From assembly GCA_003170475.1 (NCBI GenBank), contig PMZI01000023.1, forward strand, positions 428,530-492,529: DNA of 64,000 nucleotides, given 5' to 3'. Source of the stretch: Ignavibacteriota bacterium (GTDB lineage: Bacteria; Bacteroidota; Ignavibacteria; UBA10030). The translations under genes and the position numbers were made by a program. Shown here in pieces: positions 8,044 through 17,386 of this stretch (position 1 is the first letter of the stretch; each line of letters opens with the position of its first letter). The notes beneath the pieces are model-generated. The model was not told where the DNA came from and did not search any database. It was given only the letters and a program-made list of their open reading frames with translations.

Positions 8044-9174
8044 GTGAAAATTGTCGTTGACAAAAAGATACCCTTCATCAACGGGGTTCTGGAAAAGCGC
8101 GCCGATGTCGTGTATCTCGAGGGTCGGGAAATCTCCCGAAGGGATCTGCTTACCACCGACGCCCTGATCGTCAGGACGAGAACGAAGTGCAACCGGGACC
8201 TCCTTGAGGGAACGTCGGTGCGTTTCATCGCATCCGCGACGATCGGGTTTGACCACATTGATACATCGTTCTGCGAAGCAAACGGAATCTTCTGGACGAA
8301 TGCCGCCGGGTGCAATTCATCTTCGGTGCAGCAGTATATTGGCGGTGCGCTCGTGCATCTCGCACACAAACTGAACCTCACGCTTGCCGAAAAGACCATC
8401 GGTGTCGTGGGAGCGGGTAATGTCGGAAGCAAAGTCGCGAAGCTCTGCGAAACTATCGGAATGAGAGTCCTGCTGAATGACCCTCCACGAGAACGCAAAG
8501 AAGGATCAAATAATTTCGTTTCCCTTGAGAAGATCGTGGATGAGTCGGATATCATCACTCTTCACGTGCCCCTGAATCGCGACGGCATCGACAAGACGCT
8601 GCACATGGGTAATGAAGGCTTTTTTTCGAAACTGAACAAAGACCAGGTCTTCATCAACTCGTCGAGAGGCGAAGTTGTCGATACGTCTGCTCTGAAATCG
8701 TACCTCCGGAGTAGAAAAGCCAAGGCGTGCGTTTTGGATGTTTGGGAACACGAGCCTGAGATCGATCGGGAACTCCTCGATCTTGTGGATATCGGAACAC
8801 CGCACATCGCAGGATACTCCGCTGACGGGAAAGCGAAGGGCACTTCCATGAGCGTTCAGGCCTTGAGCCGTTTCTTTGGTTTGGATCTCAATGCTTGGAT
8901 CCCCGACGCAGTGCCGCCACCGGAGCATCCGATATTGGAATTGGATTGCCGTGGATTGAACCAGCAAGCGGTCTTCGGACAACTGGTTCGGCACACCTAT
9001 GATATTCGCGCAGATGACCGGAGGTTACGGGAATCGCCGAAAACATTCGAGAAACAGCGGGGTGAATATCCGTTGCGCAGGGAATTTGCCGCCTATACCG
9101 TCAGGTTGCGAAATGCGACCGACGGTACACTTGCGTTGGTCCGCGATCTGGGATTTCATGTTTCAGCTCTGTAG
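8044..9174 (+). CDS. pdxB: 4-phosphoerythronate dehydrogenase-like D-2-hydroxyacid dehydrogenase
   Basis: A 376-residue NAD-dependent 2-hydroxyacid dehydrogenase of the PdxB type, which oxidises 4-phosphoerythronate in the DXP-dependent pyridoxal phosphate pathway. Features are an N-terminal catalytic half (MKIVVDKKIPF, then IRTRTKCN-like VRTRTKCN), the PdxB-like block ASATIGFDHIDTSFC, a Rossmann GVVGAGNVGSKVA, and active-site pieces NSSRGEVVDTSAL (Arg), VLDVWEHEPE (Glu) and GTPHIAGYSADGKAKG (His). It also has a C-terminal extension matching the PdxB dimerisation domain. I start it at GTG 8044 because the protein family begins with K-[IV]-[VL]-x-D and the upstream in-frame ATG at 7972 overlaps the previous gene's end. 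Its place among sugar-acid genes leaves open a sugar-acid substrate instead of a PLP role. Confidence 0.8.
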   Translation: MKIVVDKKIPFINGVLEKRADVVYLEGREISRRDLLTTDALIVRTRTKCNRDLLEGTSVRFIASATIGFDHIDTSFCEANGIFWTNAAGCNSSSVQQYIGGALVHLAHKLNLTLAEKTIGVVGAGNVGSKVAKLCETIGMRVLLNDPPRERKEGSNNFVSLEKIVDESDIITLHVPLNRDGIDKTLHMGNEGFFSKLNKDQVFINSSRGEVVDTSALKSYLRSRKAKACVLDVWEHEPEIDRELLDLVDIGTPHIAGYSADGKAKGTSMSVQALSRFFGLDLNAWIPDAVPPPEHPILELDCRGLNQQAVFGQLVRHTYDIRADDRRLRESPKTFEKQRGEYPLRREFAAYTVRLRNATDGTLALVRDLGFHVSAL

Positions 9175-9274
9175 GACAAGTTGTCAACCTGACCTACCAG
9201 GATAGCGATGCGGAGCGTGATACAGAATACTGAGCGTAAATCAAAGAGCCACACAAACAAACGAAAGAACGACA

Positions 9275-10729
9275 ATGCAGGAAAAAGCTGATTTTGGATT
9301 GGTGGGGTTGGCGGTGATGGGGGAAAATCTCGTATTGAACATAGAGAGCCGTGGATACACCGTGGCCGTCTATAATCGCACGGTCGCGAAAGTCGACCAG
9401 TTTGTTCAAGGTCGCGCGAAAGGCAAGAAGATTGTCGGGGCTCATACGATACCCGAACTGGTTGCGTCATTGAAGACACCGCGGAAAGTGATGTTGATGG
9501 TAAAAGCGGGAAAGCCTGTTGACGATTTCATTGAGCTCATCATTCCTCATCTTGAAGCGGGTGACATCATCATTGATGGGGGCAACTCACATTTTCCCGA
9601 CACCATCCGGCGAACGAAATACCTCGAGTCCAAAGGATTTCTGTTCATCGGTACCGGCGTTTCGGGCGGTGAAGAAGGAGCGCTGCGCGGTCCTTCCATC
9701 ATGCCCGGTGGTTCGCGCTCAGCCTGGCCGTACGTGAAGCCGATCTTTCAGTCGATCGCTGCAAAGGTCTCCGACGGTACACCATGCTGTGATTGGGTCG
9801 GCAATGATGGCGCCGGACATTTTGTGAAGATGGTGCACAATGGCATCGAGTACGGCGATATGCAGTTGATCTGTGAAGCCTATCAAATTATGAGCGAATT
9901 GCTTGGGATGAGTGCAGGCGAAATCCATGAGGTATTCAAGCAATGGAACACCGGAGATCTCGACAGCTACCTCGTAGAAATTACGCGCGACATTCTTGCC
10001 TTCAAAGATACAGACGGCAAACCGCTGGTGGACAAGATTCTGGACACTGCCGGCCAAAAAGGAACCGGAAAATGGACGAGTGTCACATCGCTCGATCTCG
10101 GTATTCCGCTCACGCTGATCAGCGAATCCGTCTTTGCACGATGCTTGTCGGCGATGAAGGAGGAGAGGGTTGCGGCATCGAAAGTACTGGCCGGTCCGAA
10201 GGCGAAGTTCTCGGGAGACAAGCGGGCATTTCTTGCTGATCTTGAAAAAGCGCTGTATGCCTCGAAAATTGTCTCGTACGCCCAGGGATTCACACTGATG
10301 AGGGCAGCCGCCGAGGAATACAAATGGAGTTTGAAGTACGGCAGCATCGCGCTTCTCTGGCGCGGAGGGTGTATCATCCGCTCGGCGTTCCTCGGCAAGA
10401 TCAAAGAAGCATTCGACAACAACCCGTCGCTTGCCAATCTCTTGCTGGCTCCCTTCTTCAAAGAAAAGATCGAATCTTCACAGGAAGCATGGCGTCGCGT
10501 TATCTCCACTGCTGTCCTGAACGGGGTCTGGGTTCCGGCGTTTTCAACCGCCCTCAACTATTACGACGGTTATCGCAATGCTCGCTTGCCAGCGAACCTG
10601 CTCCAGGCGCAGCGCGACTATTTTGGCGCGCATCAGTATGAGCGCGTGGACAAACCGCGCGGCGAGTTCTTCCATACAAACTGGACCGGACGCGGTGGGG
10701 ACACAGCGTCATCAACGTATCGAGCGTAG
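9275..10729 (+). CDS. gnd: 6-phosphogluconate dehydrogenase, decarboxylating
   Basis: A 484-residue enzyme of normal length for the NADP-type long form. It converts 6-phosphogluconate to ribulose 5-phosphate and CO2 in the oxidative pentose phosphate pathway. Visible motifs are [17 protein letters not shown] (dinucleotide binding, residues 7-23), [28 protein letters not shown] (substrate loop), and [19 protein letters not shown] with the catalytic Lys and the adjoining His-Asn. The C-terminal tail holds [13 protein letters not shown] and HTNW, which closes on the partner subunit's active site in this family. It lies 100 bp downstream of the PdxB-like gene on the same strand and probably ends this metabolic group; no clear terminator follows. 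Confidence 0.96.
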   Translation: MQEKADFGLVGLAVMGENLVLNIESRGYTVAVYNRTVAKVDQFVQGRAKGKKIVGAHTIPELVASLKTPRKVMLMVKAGKPVDDFIELIIPHLEAGDIIIDGGNSHFPDTIRRTKYLESKGFLFIGTGVSGGEEGALRGPSIMPGGSRSAWPYVKPIFQSIAAKVSDGTPCCDWVGNDGAGHFVKMVHNGIEYGDMQLICEAYQIMSELLGMSAGEIHEVFKQWNTGDLDSYLVEITRDILAFKDTDGKPLVDKILDTAGQKGTGKWTSVTSLDLGIPLTLISESVFARCLSAMKEERVAASKVLAGPKAKFSGDKRAFLADLEKALYASKIVSYAQGFTLMRAAAEEYKWSLKYGSIALLWRGGCIIRSAFLGKIKEAFDNNPSLANLLLAPFFKEKIESSQEAWRRVISTAVLNGVWVPAFSTALNYYDGYRNARLPANLLQAQRDYFGAHQYERVDKPRGEFFHTNWTGRGGDTASSTYRA

Positions 10730-10787
10730 GTGAGGCGGCGGGCAGGAATCGACTCGCTGCTCTCTTTGTCAGGAAAGGGTGTAAAGG

Positions 10788-11381
10788 ATGTTCACAGAAA
10801 TTACTGGCGCTACGAAAAAGCGCATGCAACTACTGGAGCAGATTGACGCCAGGGATAGAATTGACGGGACTGAAACGTCACAGCGGTTGAAGCAAATCCC
10901 ACCTGAAACCGGAAAGTTCCTTGCTTTGCTTGCTGCGAATTGTCCTGATCATGGTGAATTCGTCGAAATAGGGACAAGCGCAGGGTACTCTTCATTGTGG
11001 ATCTCTCTTGCTCTCCAACAGCGAGGGGCAAAGCTGAAAACGTTCGAGATATTGCCTGAAAAGATCAGGTTGGCACAAGAAACGTTTCGCGCCGCAGGCG
11101 TGACTGACCGGATAGAGTTGATCGAGGGGGATTTTCTTGAGAAAGGAAAGTCCTTAGGAGAAATTGCTTTTTGCTTTTTGGATTGTGAAAAGCATATCTA
11201 CGTAAAATGTTTTGATATGATTGCGACAAAGCTTGTGAGGGGTGGACTGCTCATCGCTGACAATGCTATCGATCACGCTGATGCCATGAAACCACTGATG
11301 GAAAAAGCTCAAAGCGATGATCGATTCGACTGCTTAACAGTGCCGATCGGCAAAGGCGAGTTTGTTTGCAGGAGAAAATGA
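10788..11381 (+). CDS. Class I SAM-dependent O-methyltransferase
   Basis: A 197-residue methyltransferase of the caffeoyl-CoA/catechol O-methyltransferase (Methyltransf_3) type. Motif I is VEIGTSAGYSSLWISLAL (about residues 58-75). The acidic end of strand 2 is TFEILPEKIRLAQETF. The metal/substrate region is FLDCEKHIYVKCFDMI, and LLIADNAIDH gives the typical Asp-Asn pair. It is slightly shorter than plant or animal members but similar to bacterial ones. The substrate is unknown. It is convergent with the oxidoreductase at 11416, with only 34 bp between stops and no hairpin visible there. It is probably unrelated to the pectin genes. Confidence 0.8.
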   Translation: MFTEITGATKKRMQLLEQIDARDRIDGTETSQRLKQIPPETGKFLALLAANCPDHGEFVEIGTSAGYSSLWISLALQQRGAKLKTFEILPEKIRLAQETFRAAGVTDRIELIEGDFLEKGKSLGEIAFCFLDCEKHIYVKCFDMIATKLVRGGLLIADNAIDHADAMKPLMEKAQSDDRFDCLTVPIGKGEFVCRRK

Positions 11382-11415
11382 AAGAGACAGGCGCCGTCAA
11401 TTCTGACTTGTTGCC

Positions 11416-12387
11416 CTAAACTCTTCGTAACATTTTGTCCATCACCCAGTTGGTCATTGCACCGGTTTTCCCGGTGCTTGGACTCTCACCAATCCCCAGA
11501 AGTTCATCCACGATATTCTGAATGAGCGGCTGCTGAACATGCTCGGGATGAGGGATATCGAATCGTTGGACACTCCCGTCTCTCTCCAGCGTGATCGGCA
11601 ATTCCAGAAACGTCGAATACGAAATCTTTCCTCGAGAACCGATAATCTCCGTAGAATCCAGATTCTCATCCGCACTAAAACTCCACAAGCCAACTCCATG
11701 AGCTCCGTTTTCAAAAGTGAACGCCGCACTCACGATATCTTCTGCTGCGTACAACTTTCCCTGATTTGAAGAAAAACCAACTGCTGCTCCAATGGGACCC
11801 AACAAGTACTGGAGAAGATCAATCATATGAGAGCCGAGATCGAAAAAATACCCGCCTCCAGCGATCGTTGGATCAACCCGCCATTGCTTGAGGCCTTTCT
11901 GATCGCTTTCTGAGGGCTTCTGGTACAGGCGAAGATTCACGCCGCGGATGTCTCCGATCTGACCTTCGTCGAGGAGTGATTTGAGCTTCAAGAAGCGGGG
12001 CAGCGCCCTCCGATAATAGGCAGTGAAAAGCGGAACCTTCGCCTCTTCGCAAACCTGAATGATCTCCTGGCACTCGGAGTAATTGAGCGCCATGGGCTTC
12101 TCAACGTACACCGGCTTGCCCGCACGAGCGACTGCAATCGCATACTCTTTATGCGATGAAGGGGGCGTGGCAATGTAAACGGCATCGACATCTTTGTCAT
12201 GAATCAGTGACTCGGCATCGTCGTACCATCTCGGCACGCCATGACGCTGAGCATACTCTTCCGCGAGTTTCCCGTTTCGGCGCATGACGGCGACGAGTTC
12301 CGAGCCGCGGGCTTTCTGAAACCCCGGCCCACTCTTCACCTCGGTGACATTTCCACATCCGATGATACCCCAGCGAATAGTCTTCAT
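11416..12387 (-). CDS. Gfo/Idh/MocA-family oxidoreductase
   Basis: A 323-residue NAD(P)-dependent dehydrogenase of the glucose-fructose oxidoreductase/inositol dehydrogenase family. The N-terminal Rossmann motif GIIGCGNVTEVKSGPGF is followed by the family EKPMALNYSEC motif, whose Lys is catalytic. The C-terminal part carries GGGYFFDLGSHMIDLLQYLLG, typical of the substrate domain. It acts on a sugar or sugar derivative that cannot be deduced from sequence. It is transcribed leftward behind the YiaK-like gene (61 bp gap), so the two may form a small operon on sugar-acid redox steps. There is no signal peptide, so it is cytoplasmic, unlike the Tat-exported relative at 40075. Confidence 0.88.
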   Translation of the reverse strand: MKTIRWGIIGCGNVTEVKSGPGFQKARGSELVAVMRRNGKLAEEYAQRHGVPRWYDDAESLIHDKDVDAVYIATPPSSHKEYAIAVARAGKPVYVEKPMALNYSECQEIIQVCEEAKVPLFTAYYRRALPRFLKLKSLLDEGQIGDIRGVNLRLYQKPSESDQKGLKQWRVDPTIAGGGYFFDLGSHMIDLLQYLLGPIGAAVGFSSNQGKLYAAEDIVSAAFTFENGAHGVGLWSFSADENLDSTEIIGSRGKISYSTFLELPITLERDGSVQRFDIPHPEHVQQPLIQNIVDELLGIGESPSTGKTGAMTNWVMDKMLRRV

Positions 12388-12448
12388 GGTGCTTGCCCCG
12401 CAAACGATGAACTAGGAACTGAAAACTGAAAACCCCTGGTGCTTCAGA

Positions 12449-13459
12449 TTATAGTTTCTGAACTTCTTCCCAAACCGATCGGTCGACAGGAATGCCTTTT
12501 TTCAGATTTTCGCTTCTTGTGTGCAGAACCCGTTCTCCGGGATAGAGGATCTTCCTCGTTTCATCCGCTGCAAGAGATTTGTGAAGATCTTCGATAATAT
12601 CATTCACCGATTCCTGAATCGTGAGATTATTCCTGAGCTGAGAAATGTCGATTGCAATGAAGACTTGCGATACTGCGGATTCCGCTTGCTGCTGACTGAT
12701 CTGTGAGGTTGACAATCCACCGGAGAGGATCACTGCCAGCACATCCAGAAGCAAAGCAAGTCCAGAACCTTTCCAGTAACCGACCGGCAGCAGGCGCCTT
12801 GATTCCAGGATTTCCGATGGATCTGTCGTTAACACTCCGGCTCTATCATATCCCCCCGGCAGCGGTAGAGGCATCGACTTGATCTGATACGATTCCACAG
12901 ACCCATAGGAGAATTGCGACATCGCCATATCAAGCACAATGGCTTCGTCCTTGAAGGGTACTCCGAGCACGAGGGGGTTGTTCCCCAAACGACAATCCAC
13001 TGCTCCCCAGGCGGGCATATTCGATGTGGTATTCGTCCACCCGATGAAGACGAAGCCGGCCTTGGCTGCCCTCCATGCATAATGACCACCTCTCATCCAA
13101 TGATTGGTGTTAAAGAGGGCAACACAGCCAATTCCGCATTCTTTTGCAAGATCCATCGCCCTGTCTGTTGCGAACAGTGCGTTCAACGGTCCCGGACCCA
13201 AACACCCGTCCCATTGTTCGATCGCACCAGCACGATGCCGTATCTCAGGCTTGGCGTTTACGCGAATGTATCCGTCTCGGACATATTGAACAAACCGCGG
13301 GAAGCGATTGATTCCATGCGACGAGACTCCATCCAGAGTGTTTTCGGCGAAGAGCCGCGCACAACGACTCCTTGCCTCGGACTCGAAACCAAGGACGTCC
13401 AAGATTCTGGAGAATTCACTCTCCAGTTGATCAACAGGAATTCGAAGTACCTCCGCCAC
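12449..13459 (-). CDS. YiaK/DlgD-like 2,3-diketo-L-gulonate reductase (Ldh_2 family)
   Basis: A 336-residue NAD(P)H-dependent 2-oxoacid reductase of the malate/L-sulfolactate/ureidoglycolate dehydrogenase type. It resembles E. coli YiaK closely: SHGINRFPRFVQ, GAIEQWDGCLG, GIGCVALFNTNHWMRGGHY with the catalytic His, MAMSQFSYGSVE, LLPVGYWKGSGLALLLDV and VSQVFIAIDISQL are all in place. The frame extends to a TTG at 13537, but YiaK proteins begin about where LRIPVDQLESEF begins here. A GTG at 13459 has a good ribosome-binding site (AGGAAGG, 8 bp spacer), so I chose it. It reduces 2,3-diketo-L-gulonate or a related keto-acid. A place in uronate or ascorbate-like sugar-acid metabolism beside the pectin locus is plausible. 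Confidence 0.88.
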   Translation of the reverse strand: MAEVLRIPVDQLESEFSRILDVLGFESEARSRCARLFAENTLDGVSSHGINRFPRFVQYVRDGYIRVNAKPEIRHRAGAIEQWDGCLGPGPLNALFATDRAMDLAKECGIGCVALFNTNHWMRGGHYAWRAAKAGFVFIGWTNTTSNMPAWGAVDCRLGNNPLVLGVPFKDEAIVLDMAMSQFSYGSVESYQIKSMPLPLPGGYDRAGVLTTDPSEILESRRLLPVGYWKGSGLALLLDVLAVILSGGLSTSQISQQQAESAVSQVFIAIDISQLRNNLTIQESVNDIIEDLHKSLAADETRKILYPGERVLHTRSENLKKGIPVDRSVWEEVQKL

Positions 13460-14105
13460 AATTCTGCCCTTCCTTTCCAGTTCTTCATTGCTGACAGCCA
13501 ACGACGAAAACATACGCCAGCGTTTCCAGAAAATCAACCTGGAGCGCCCACCAGCTGTGCAAAGTCAGCCAATTGCACCAGAACACAGGCCTGGTGTATG
13601 AGTCTGTCGATCAGCTCTTTAACGGTTCATTTGATCGTCTGCGCATCTTTCGAATGCCTCCGTTGTCTCAATCGATACGTACTTCTTGTGATCGCGAACC
13701 AACTCGTTTTTTCAAATCGTATCTCAACAAGAACTCTACGGTCGTCTCAAAGACCTTTCTCCTCGTAGAGAGCATGCGTACTCTGGACTGCACGGACTGA
13801 AAAGATAATTCTCAATCACTATTGATGCACGATGTCGTTTTCCTCCATGCCATGTATTTGCCTTTTCGTCGTTCATCTTGCAACACGTTCGGTGTGGGAG
13901 TAATAAAATGATCACAAAAGCGCGGAGGGGTTGTAGAAAAAACCATGACAGAGTTTGTCTTCAGAATATTGAGATTTTGGCAGTTCTCAATTCTTGGAAT
14001 TTAGACAGGCGGTCTGAAGTCGTGGATTCGAGCATTGCAAGATCAGAGACGTTTCTAAAACTGAGAATGAGGTCGTGTCTGATCGCAAAAAAAGAACCTG
14101 AGCCC
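13460..14105. other. Long intergenic, no convincing gene
   Basis: About 650 bp between the leftward YiaK-like gene and the first promoter of the pectin locus. Short frames exist on both strands (for example 13573-13800 and 13878-14405), but they have no recognisable motifs and poor ribosome-binding sites. The second runs into the receptor gene in another frame. No hairpin of note. I read it as non-coding boundary DNA between the metabolic region and the pectin locus. Confidence 0.4.
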
Positions 14106-14134
14106 TTGACAAAGAGCCTTCTTTTGCCAAAGTT
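14106..14134 (+). promoter_or_regulatory. Promoter P1 of first TonB receptor module
   Basis: TTGACA at 14106-14111, a 17 bp spacer, then AAAGTT at 14129-14134. The same arrangement, including the text between the boxes (AAAG-AG-CTT--TTTG), recurs before three other pectin-locus units. It leaves a leader of about 150 nt before the ATG at 14293. Confidence 0.7.
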
Positions 14135-14148
14135 ACGTTGCACCGTAA

Positions 14149-14166
14149 GCGATAAAGTAACCGATT
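14149..14166 (+). promoter_or_regulatory. Putative LacI-type operator O1
   Basis: GCGATAAAGTAACCGATT, about +8 to +25 from the expected start of P1 transcription. It matches the shared element GCGNTAANGNAANCG and has the AANCGNTT-like centre of LacI-family sites. Binding in this position would block the polymerase. Binding itself is inferred. Confidence 0.55.
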
Positions 14167-14292
14167 CCGCGAGGGCGTTGTTCCGAGTTGTGCTCTCTGA
14201 CCCAATCCTTCAAGACGAAGATCATCCAAGAGGCCCTAACGAAAACGGGTGGCAACTGTGCCGCCGCCACATCACTCTGAACTGGAGTTTCT

Positions 14293-17200
14293 ATGAAATC
14301 TTTTCTCTCACTCGCGATTCTCTGCGTCCTGACTCTCGCGATTTCCGCGAGCGCCTTCGGCCAAGGCACGTTGACCGGAGTTGTGACCGATTCTCTCACT
14401 CATGAAAAACTTGTTGGTGTCAACGTTGTTTTGCTTGGTACGGGTATCGGTAACGCAACGAACATCGAAGGTGAATACAAGATCACGAGCATTCCGTTGA
14501 AAATGTACGAAGTACGCGTCTCGTGTATCGGATATGAAGTGAAGACGAGAAGGGTGGATTTCTCGAAGACCACAGATCAGCGATTGAACTTCCAATTGAA
14601 TCAAACCGTCATTCAGGGCCAGGAAGTTGTCATCACCGGTCAGATGCGGGGTCAGGTAGCTGCGGTCAATCAGCAGGTCTCTTCCAAGACCATTGTCAAT
14701 GTTGTTTCGGAGGAGCGGATTAAAGAGCTCCCCGACGCCAATGCGGCAGAGGCAATAGGTCGACTTCCAGGCGTTGCGTTGCAGCGTTCCGGCGGTGAGG
14801 CAAACAAGATCGTTCTTCGTGGAATGAGCAGTGAATTCGGAAGTGTTTCTGTCGATGGCGTTAGGATCCCGCCGACCGATGCCGATTCCAGAGGTGTGGA
14901 TCTTAGCATGGTCTCTCAAGGATCATTGGCCGGCATCGAGTTGTTCAAGGCACTCACGTCGGACAAAGATGCAGATGCAATAGCCGGTACTGTCAATCTC
15001 GTCACAAAGAATGCACCCTCCGAGCGAACAATCCAGGTGGATACCAAAGGCGCATATAATAAACTGAACAAGACCGCAAAACAGTATGATCTTGCCGTGA
15101 AGTACGGCGAACGTTTTTTTGACAATCTGCTTGGGGTCCAGATATCGGGCAACCTTGAACAGAGAGACCGAAGCAGTGAGAATGTTGGAATCGATTATGA
15201 TTTGAACTACGATTCAAAGTTCACCGATTACATTATTACGGATCTCACACTGCAATATGTCGATGAAGTGAGAAAAAGAGGCGGGGGAAGCATACTCCTC
15301 GATATCAACACGCCGGATAACGGCACGATTAAGTTCAGCAATGTGTACAGTAGTACGAGCAGGAACTACATTACCTATAGCAGAAACTATCCGCAAACTG
15401 CAGTGTATGGACCTGTGTACTCGGACAGGGATCAGGAACAGAACATCAACACCTTTAATAGTTCACTCCATGGGAAGAATTACATATTTGGTCTGACGGC
15501 CGATTGGGGCCTGTCCTTTGCTCAATCGCGATCGCAGTACCCGTACGACTATTATATAGACTTCTTTGAGCCATCCAGCAACCTCGTCTCGGGTATGAAA
15601 GCTATTCCGCAATCGAATCTCAAAGGACCGCCGGAATCGTACATCGACTATGCATACAATAATTTCAGTGCGGCATTCCTCGATTGGTCTTATTACCGCG
15701 CTCAGAACAACAGCGACAAAGAGAAGACTGCGTATCTTGATCTCACGAAGAACTACACGTTCGGGAGTATGTTCTTTGGTGAATTGAAAGTGGGGGGGAA
15801 GTACCGACAGAAAGACAGAAACAAAGACCAAAGCCAGTTGACTTCGAATCATGAAATTTTTGGTTTTGATTCCGATCAACGATTACCCGATGGAACTATT
15901 GGCCCCAAAAATTTCGCCGGAAGTCAATTCCCACTACCATCAGCACCCGGCGCATACCCATCCGGAAAGATACTTCTTACGTATTTTCTTGATCCTAGCC
16001 CGCCGGAGAGGAGTCTCTACGACAAGTACCGGCTCTATCCAATGATCACCAATGATGCAATTCGCTCATGGTGGGACATCAACCAGAGCGGTACGAGCGG
16101 ATCAGTTTCAGAATATGTCGTCGATGGTCAGGCTGCGGCTGGTTCCTATGGCGTCGTAGAGCGGGTTTCGGCCGGGTATCTCATGAATACGCTGAACATC
16201 GGACAGGACGTCACCTTCATAGCCGGTGTTCGTGTTGAAAGTGAGAACAACGACTACACGTCAAGATTTTCACCGATACCGCTCTCTGGTTATCCTGCCG
16301 TAGGAGGTGTTTTGAAGGACACGTCCGCAAAGTATTCCGAGGTCGAATGGCTCCCGAACGTCCAACTGGCACTTAAACCTTTTGATTTTATGAATGTGCG
16401 TTTGGCTGCCTATCAAGCGCTCGCCAGGCCCGATTTCAATTACAGGTTGACGGAGGTTGTCGCAAGAAACTCCGCTACGGCGCTTCCGCGTGGAGTTCCG
16501 GCAGAATATGGAACGGCTGTCTATTACGGAAATCCAAATCTGACTGCAGGAAAGGCGTGGAATTTTGAAGTCAACGCTTCATTCTTCAGTAACACCATTG
16601 GCCTGTTCAGCCTTTCGGCGTACTACAAGAACATTGATAACATGTATCATCTTGCCAACTTCATCCTGGTCGAAGGACCTCTGACGGCCAATGGACAGAA
16701 ATATCTCGACGACAACAGCATCAATTGGAAGAATCCTTTTAATTCCAATAGCACGTCCTATTATATTTCCTATCCGTATAACTCCTCGAAGCCGACAAAG
16801 ATTTGGGGATTTGAAATTGAGCACCAGGCCAACCTCGGGTTCCTACCGGGCCTGCTCAAGAATATCGTTCTGTCGTACAATGTGTCCATCGTCCGATCTG
16901 AAACCTATATCAAGTCCTATGCGATGACCGACTCGATTTGGGTTGTCACGCATTCCCGATTCGGCGACCAAACGAATCTCTACTTAACACCAGAGTACTT
17001 CGAACTCAAACAAAAAATGGAGGGGCAACCAGAACTATACGGCAACGTAGCGCTTGGGTATGACATTGGTGGTTTTTCAGCGCGACTCTCTCTCTTTTTC
17101 CAGAGTGAGTATACCTCGGCTTACTCCGCTGACGGGAAAAATGACATCGTAACCAACAAACTGACAAGATTGGATTTAGCGCTCAAACAACAGATCACCA

Positions 17201-17349
17201 GCAACTTGGCCATCATGGTCAATGTGAATAACCTGACAAACGCTGATGAGAGCACTGCATATAAGAGCAGAGTCGCAGGATGGAAGCTTCAGAATTCAAG
17301 TACAAACTACGGTATGACAGCTGATGCAGCAGTACGTCTCACGTTCTAA
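14293..17349 (+). CDS. TonB-dependent receptor with CarboxypepD_reg-like domain, module 1
   Basis: A 1018-residue outer-membrane receptor for energised import, probably of pectin oligosaccharides (inferred from context). Order: signal peptide ending SASAFGQ (1-24); carboxypeptidase-regulatory-like domain with TGVVTDSLTHEKLVGVNVVL (about 25-110); plug with IKELPDANAAEAIGRLPGVAL and IVLRGM (about 120-240); and a long 22-strand-type barrel ending in an aromatic residue (VRLTF). It is a close paralogue of the receptor at 19815, nearly collinear throughout and strongest in the first 240 residues. It is followed after 37 bp by a T9SS beta-helix protein, the position where SusC receptors normally have SusD. 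It is driven by P1 and operator O1. Confidence 0.92.
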   Translation: MKSFLSLAILCVLTLAISASAFGQGTLTGVVTDSLTHEKLVGVNVVLLGTGIGNATNIEGEYKITSIPLKMYEVRVSCIGYEVKTRRVDFSKTTDQRLNFQLNQTVIQGQEVVITGQMRGQVAAVNQQVSSKTIVNVVSEERIKELPDANAAEAIGRLPGVALQRSGGEANKIVLRGMSSEFGSVSVDGVRIPPTDADSRGVDLSMVSQGSLAGIELFKALTSDKDADAIAGTVNLVTKNAPSERTIQVDTKGAYNKLNKTAKQYDLAVKYGERFFDNLLGVQISGNLEQRDRSSENVGIDYDLNYDSKFTDYIITDLTLQYVDEVRKRGGGSILLDINTPDNGTIKFSNVYSSTSRNYITYSRNYPQTAVYGPVYSDRDQEQNINTFNSSLHGKNYIFGLTADWGLSFAQSRSQYPYDYYIDFFEPSSNLVSGMKAIPQSNLKGPPESYIDYAYNNFSAAFLDWSYYRAQNNSDKEKTAYLDLTKNYTFGSMFFGELKVGGKYRQKDRNKDQSQLTSNHEIFGFDSDQRLPDGTIGPKNFAGSQFPLPSAPGAYPSGKILLTYFLDPSPPERSLYDKYRLYPMITNDAIRSWWDINQSGTSGSVSEYVVDGQAAAGSYGVVERVSAGYLMNTLNIGQDVTFIAGVRVESENNDYTSRFSPIPLSGYPAVGGVLKDTSAKYSEVEWLPNVQLALKPFDFMNVRLAAYQALARPDFNYRLTEVVARNSATALPRGVPAEYGTAVYYGNPNLTAGKAWNFEVNASFFSNTIGLFSLSAYYKNIDNMYHLANFILVEGPLTANGQKYLDDNSINWKNPFNSNSTSYYISYPYNSSKPTKIWGFEIEHQANLGFLPGLLKNIVLSYNVSIVRSETYIKSYAMTDSIWVVTHSRFGDQTNLYLTPEYFELKQKMEGQPELYGNVALGYDIGGFSARLSLFFQSEYTSAYSADGKNDIVTNKLTRLDLALKQQITSNLAIMVNVNNLTNADESTAYKSRVAGWKLQNSSTNYGMTADAAVRLTF

Positions 17350-17386
17350 GAGAATCATTCATTCATTTTTTCGGGAGGGCTTCGCA

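Noticed and set aside
13878..14405. Open frame of 175 codons on the plus strand covering promoter P1
   Set aside because: It overlaps the promoter, the operator and the start of the TonB receptor in another frame, and the product has no recognisable features.
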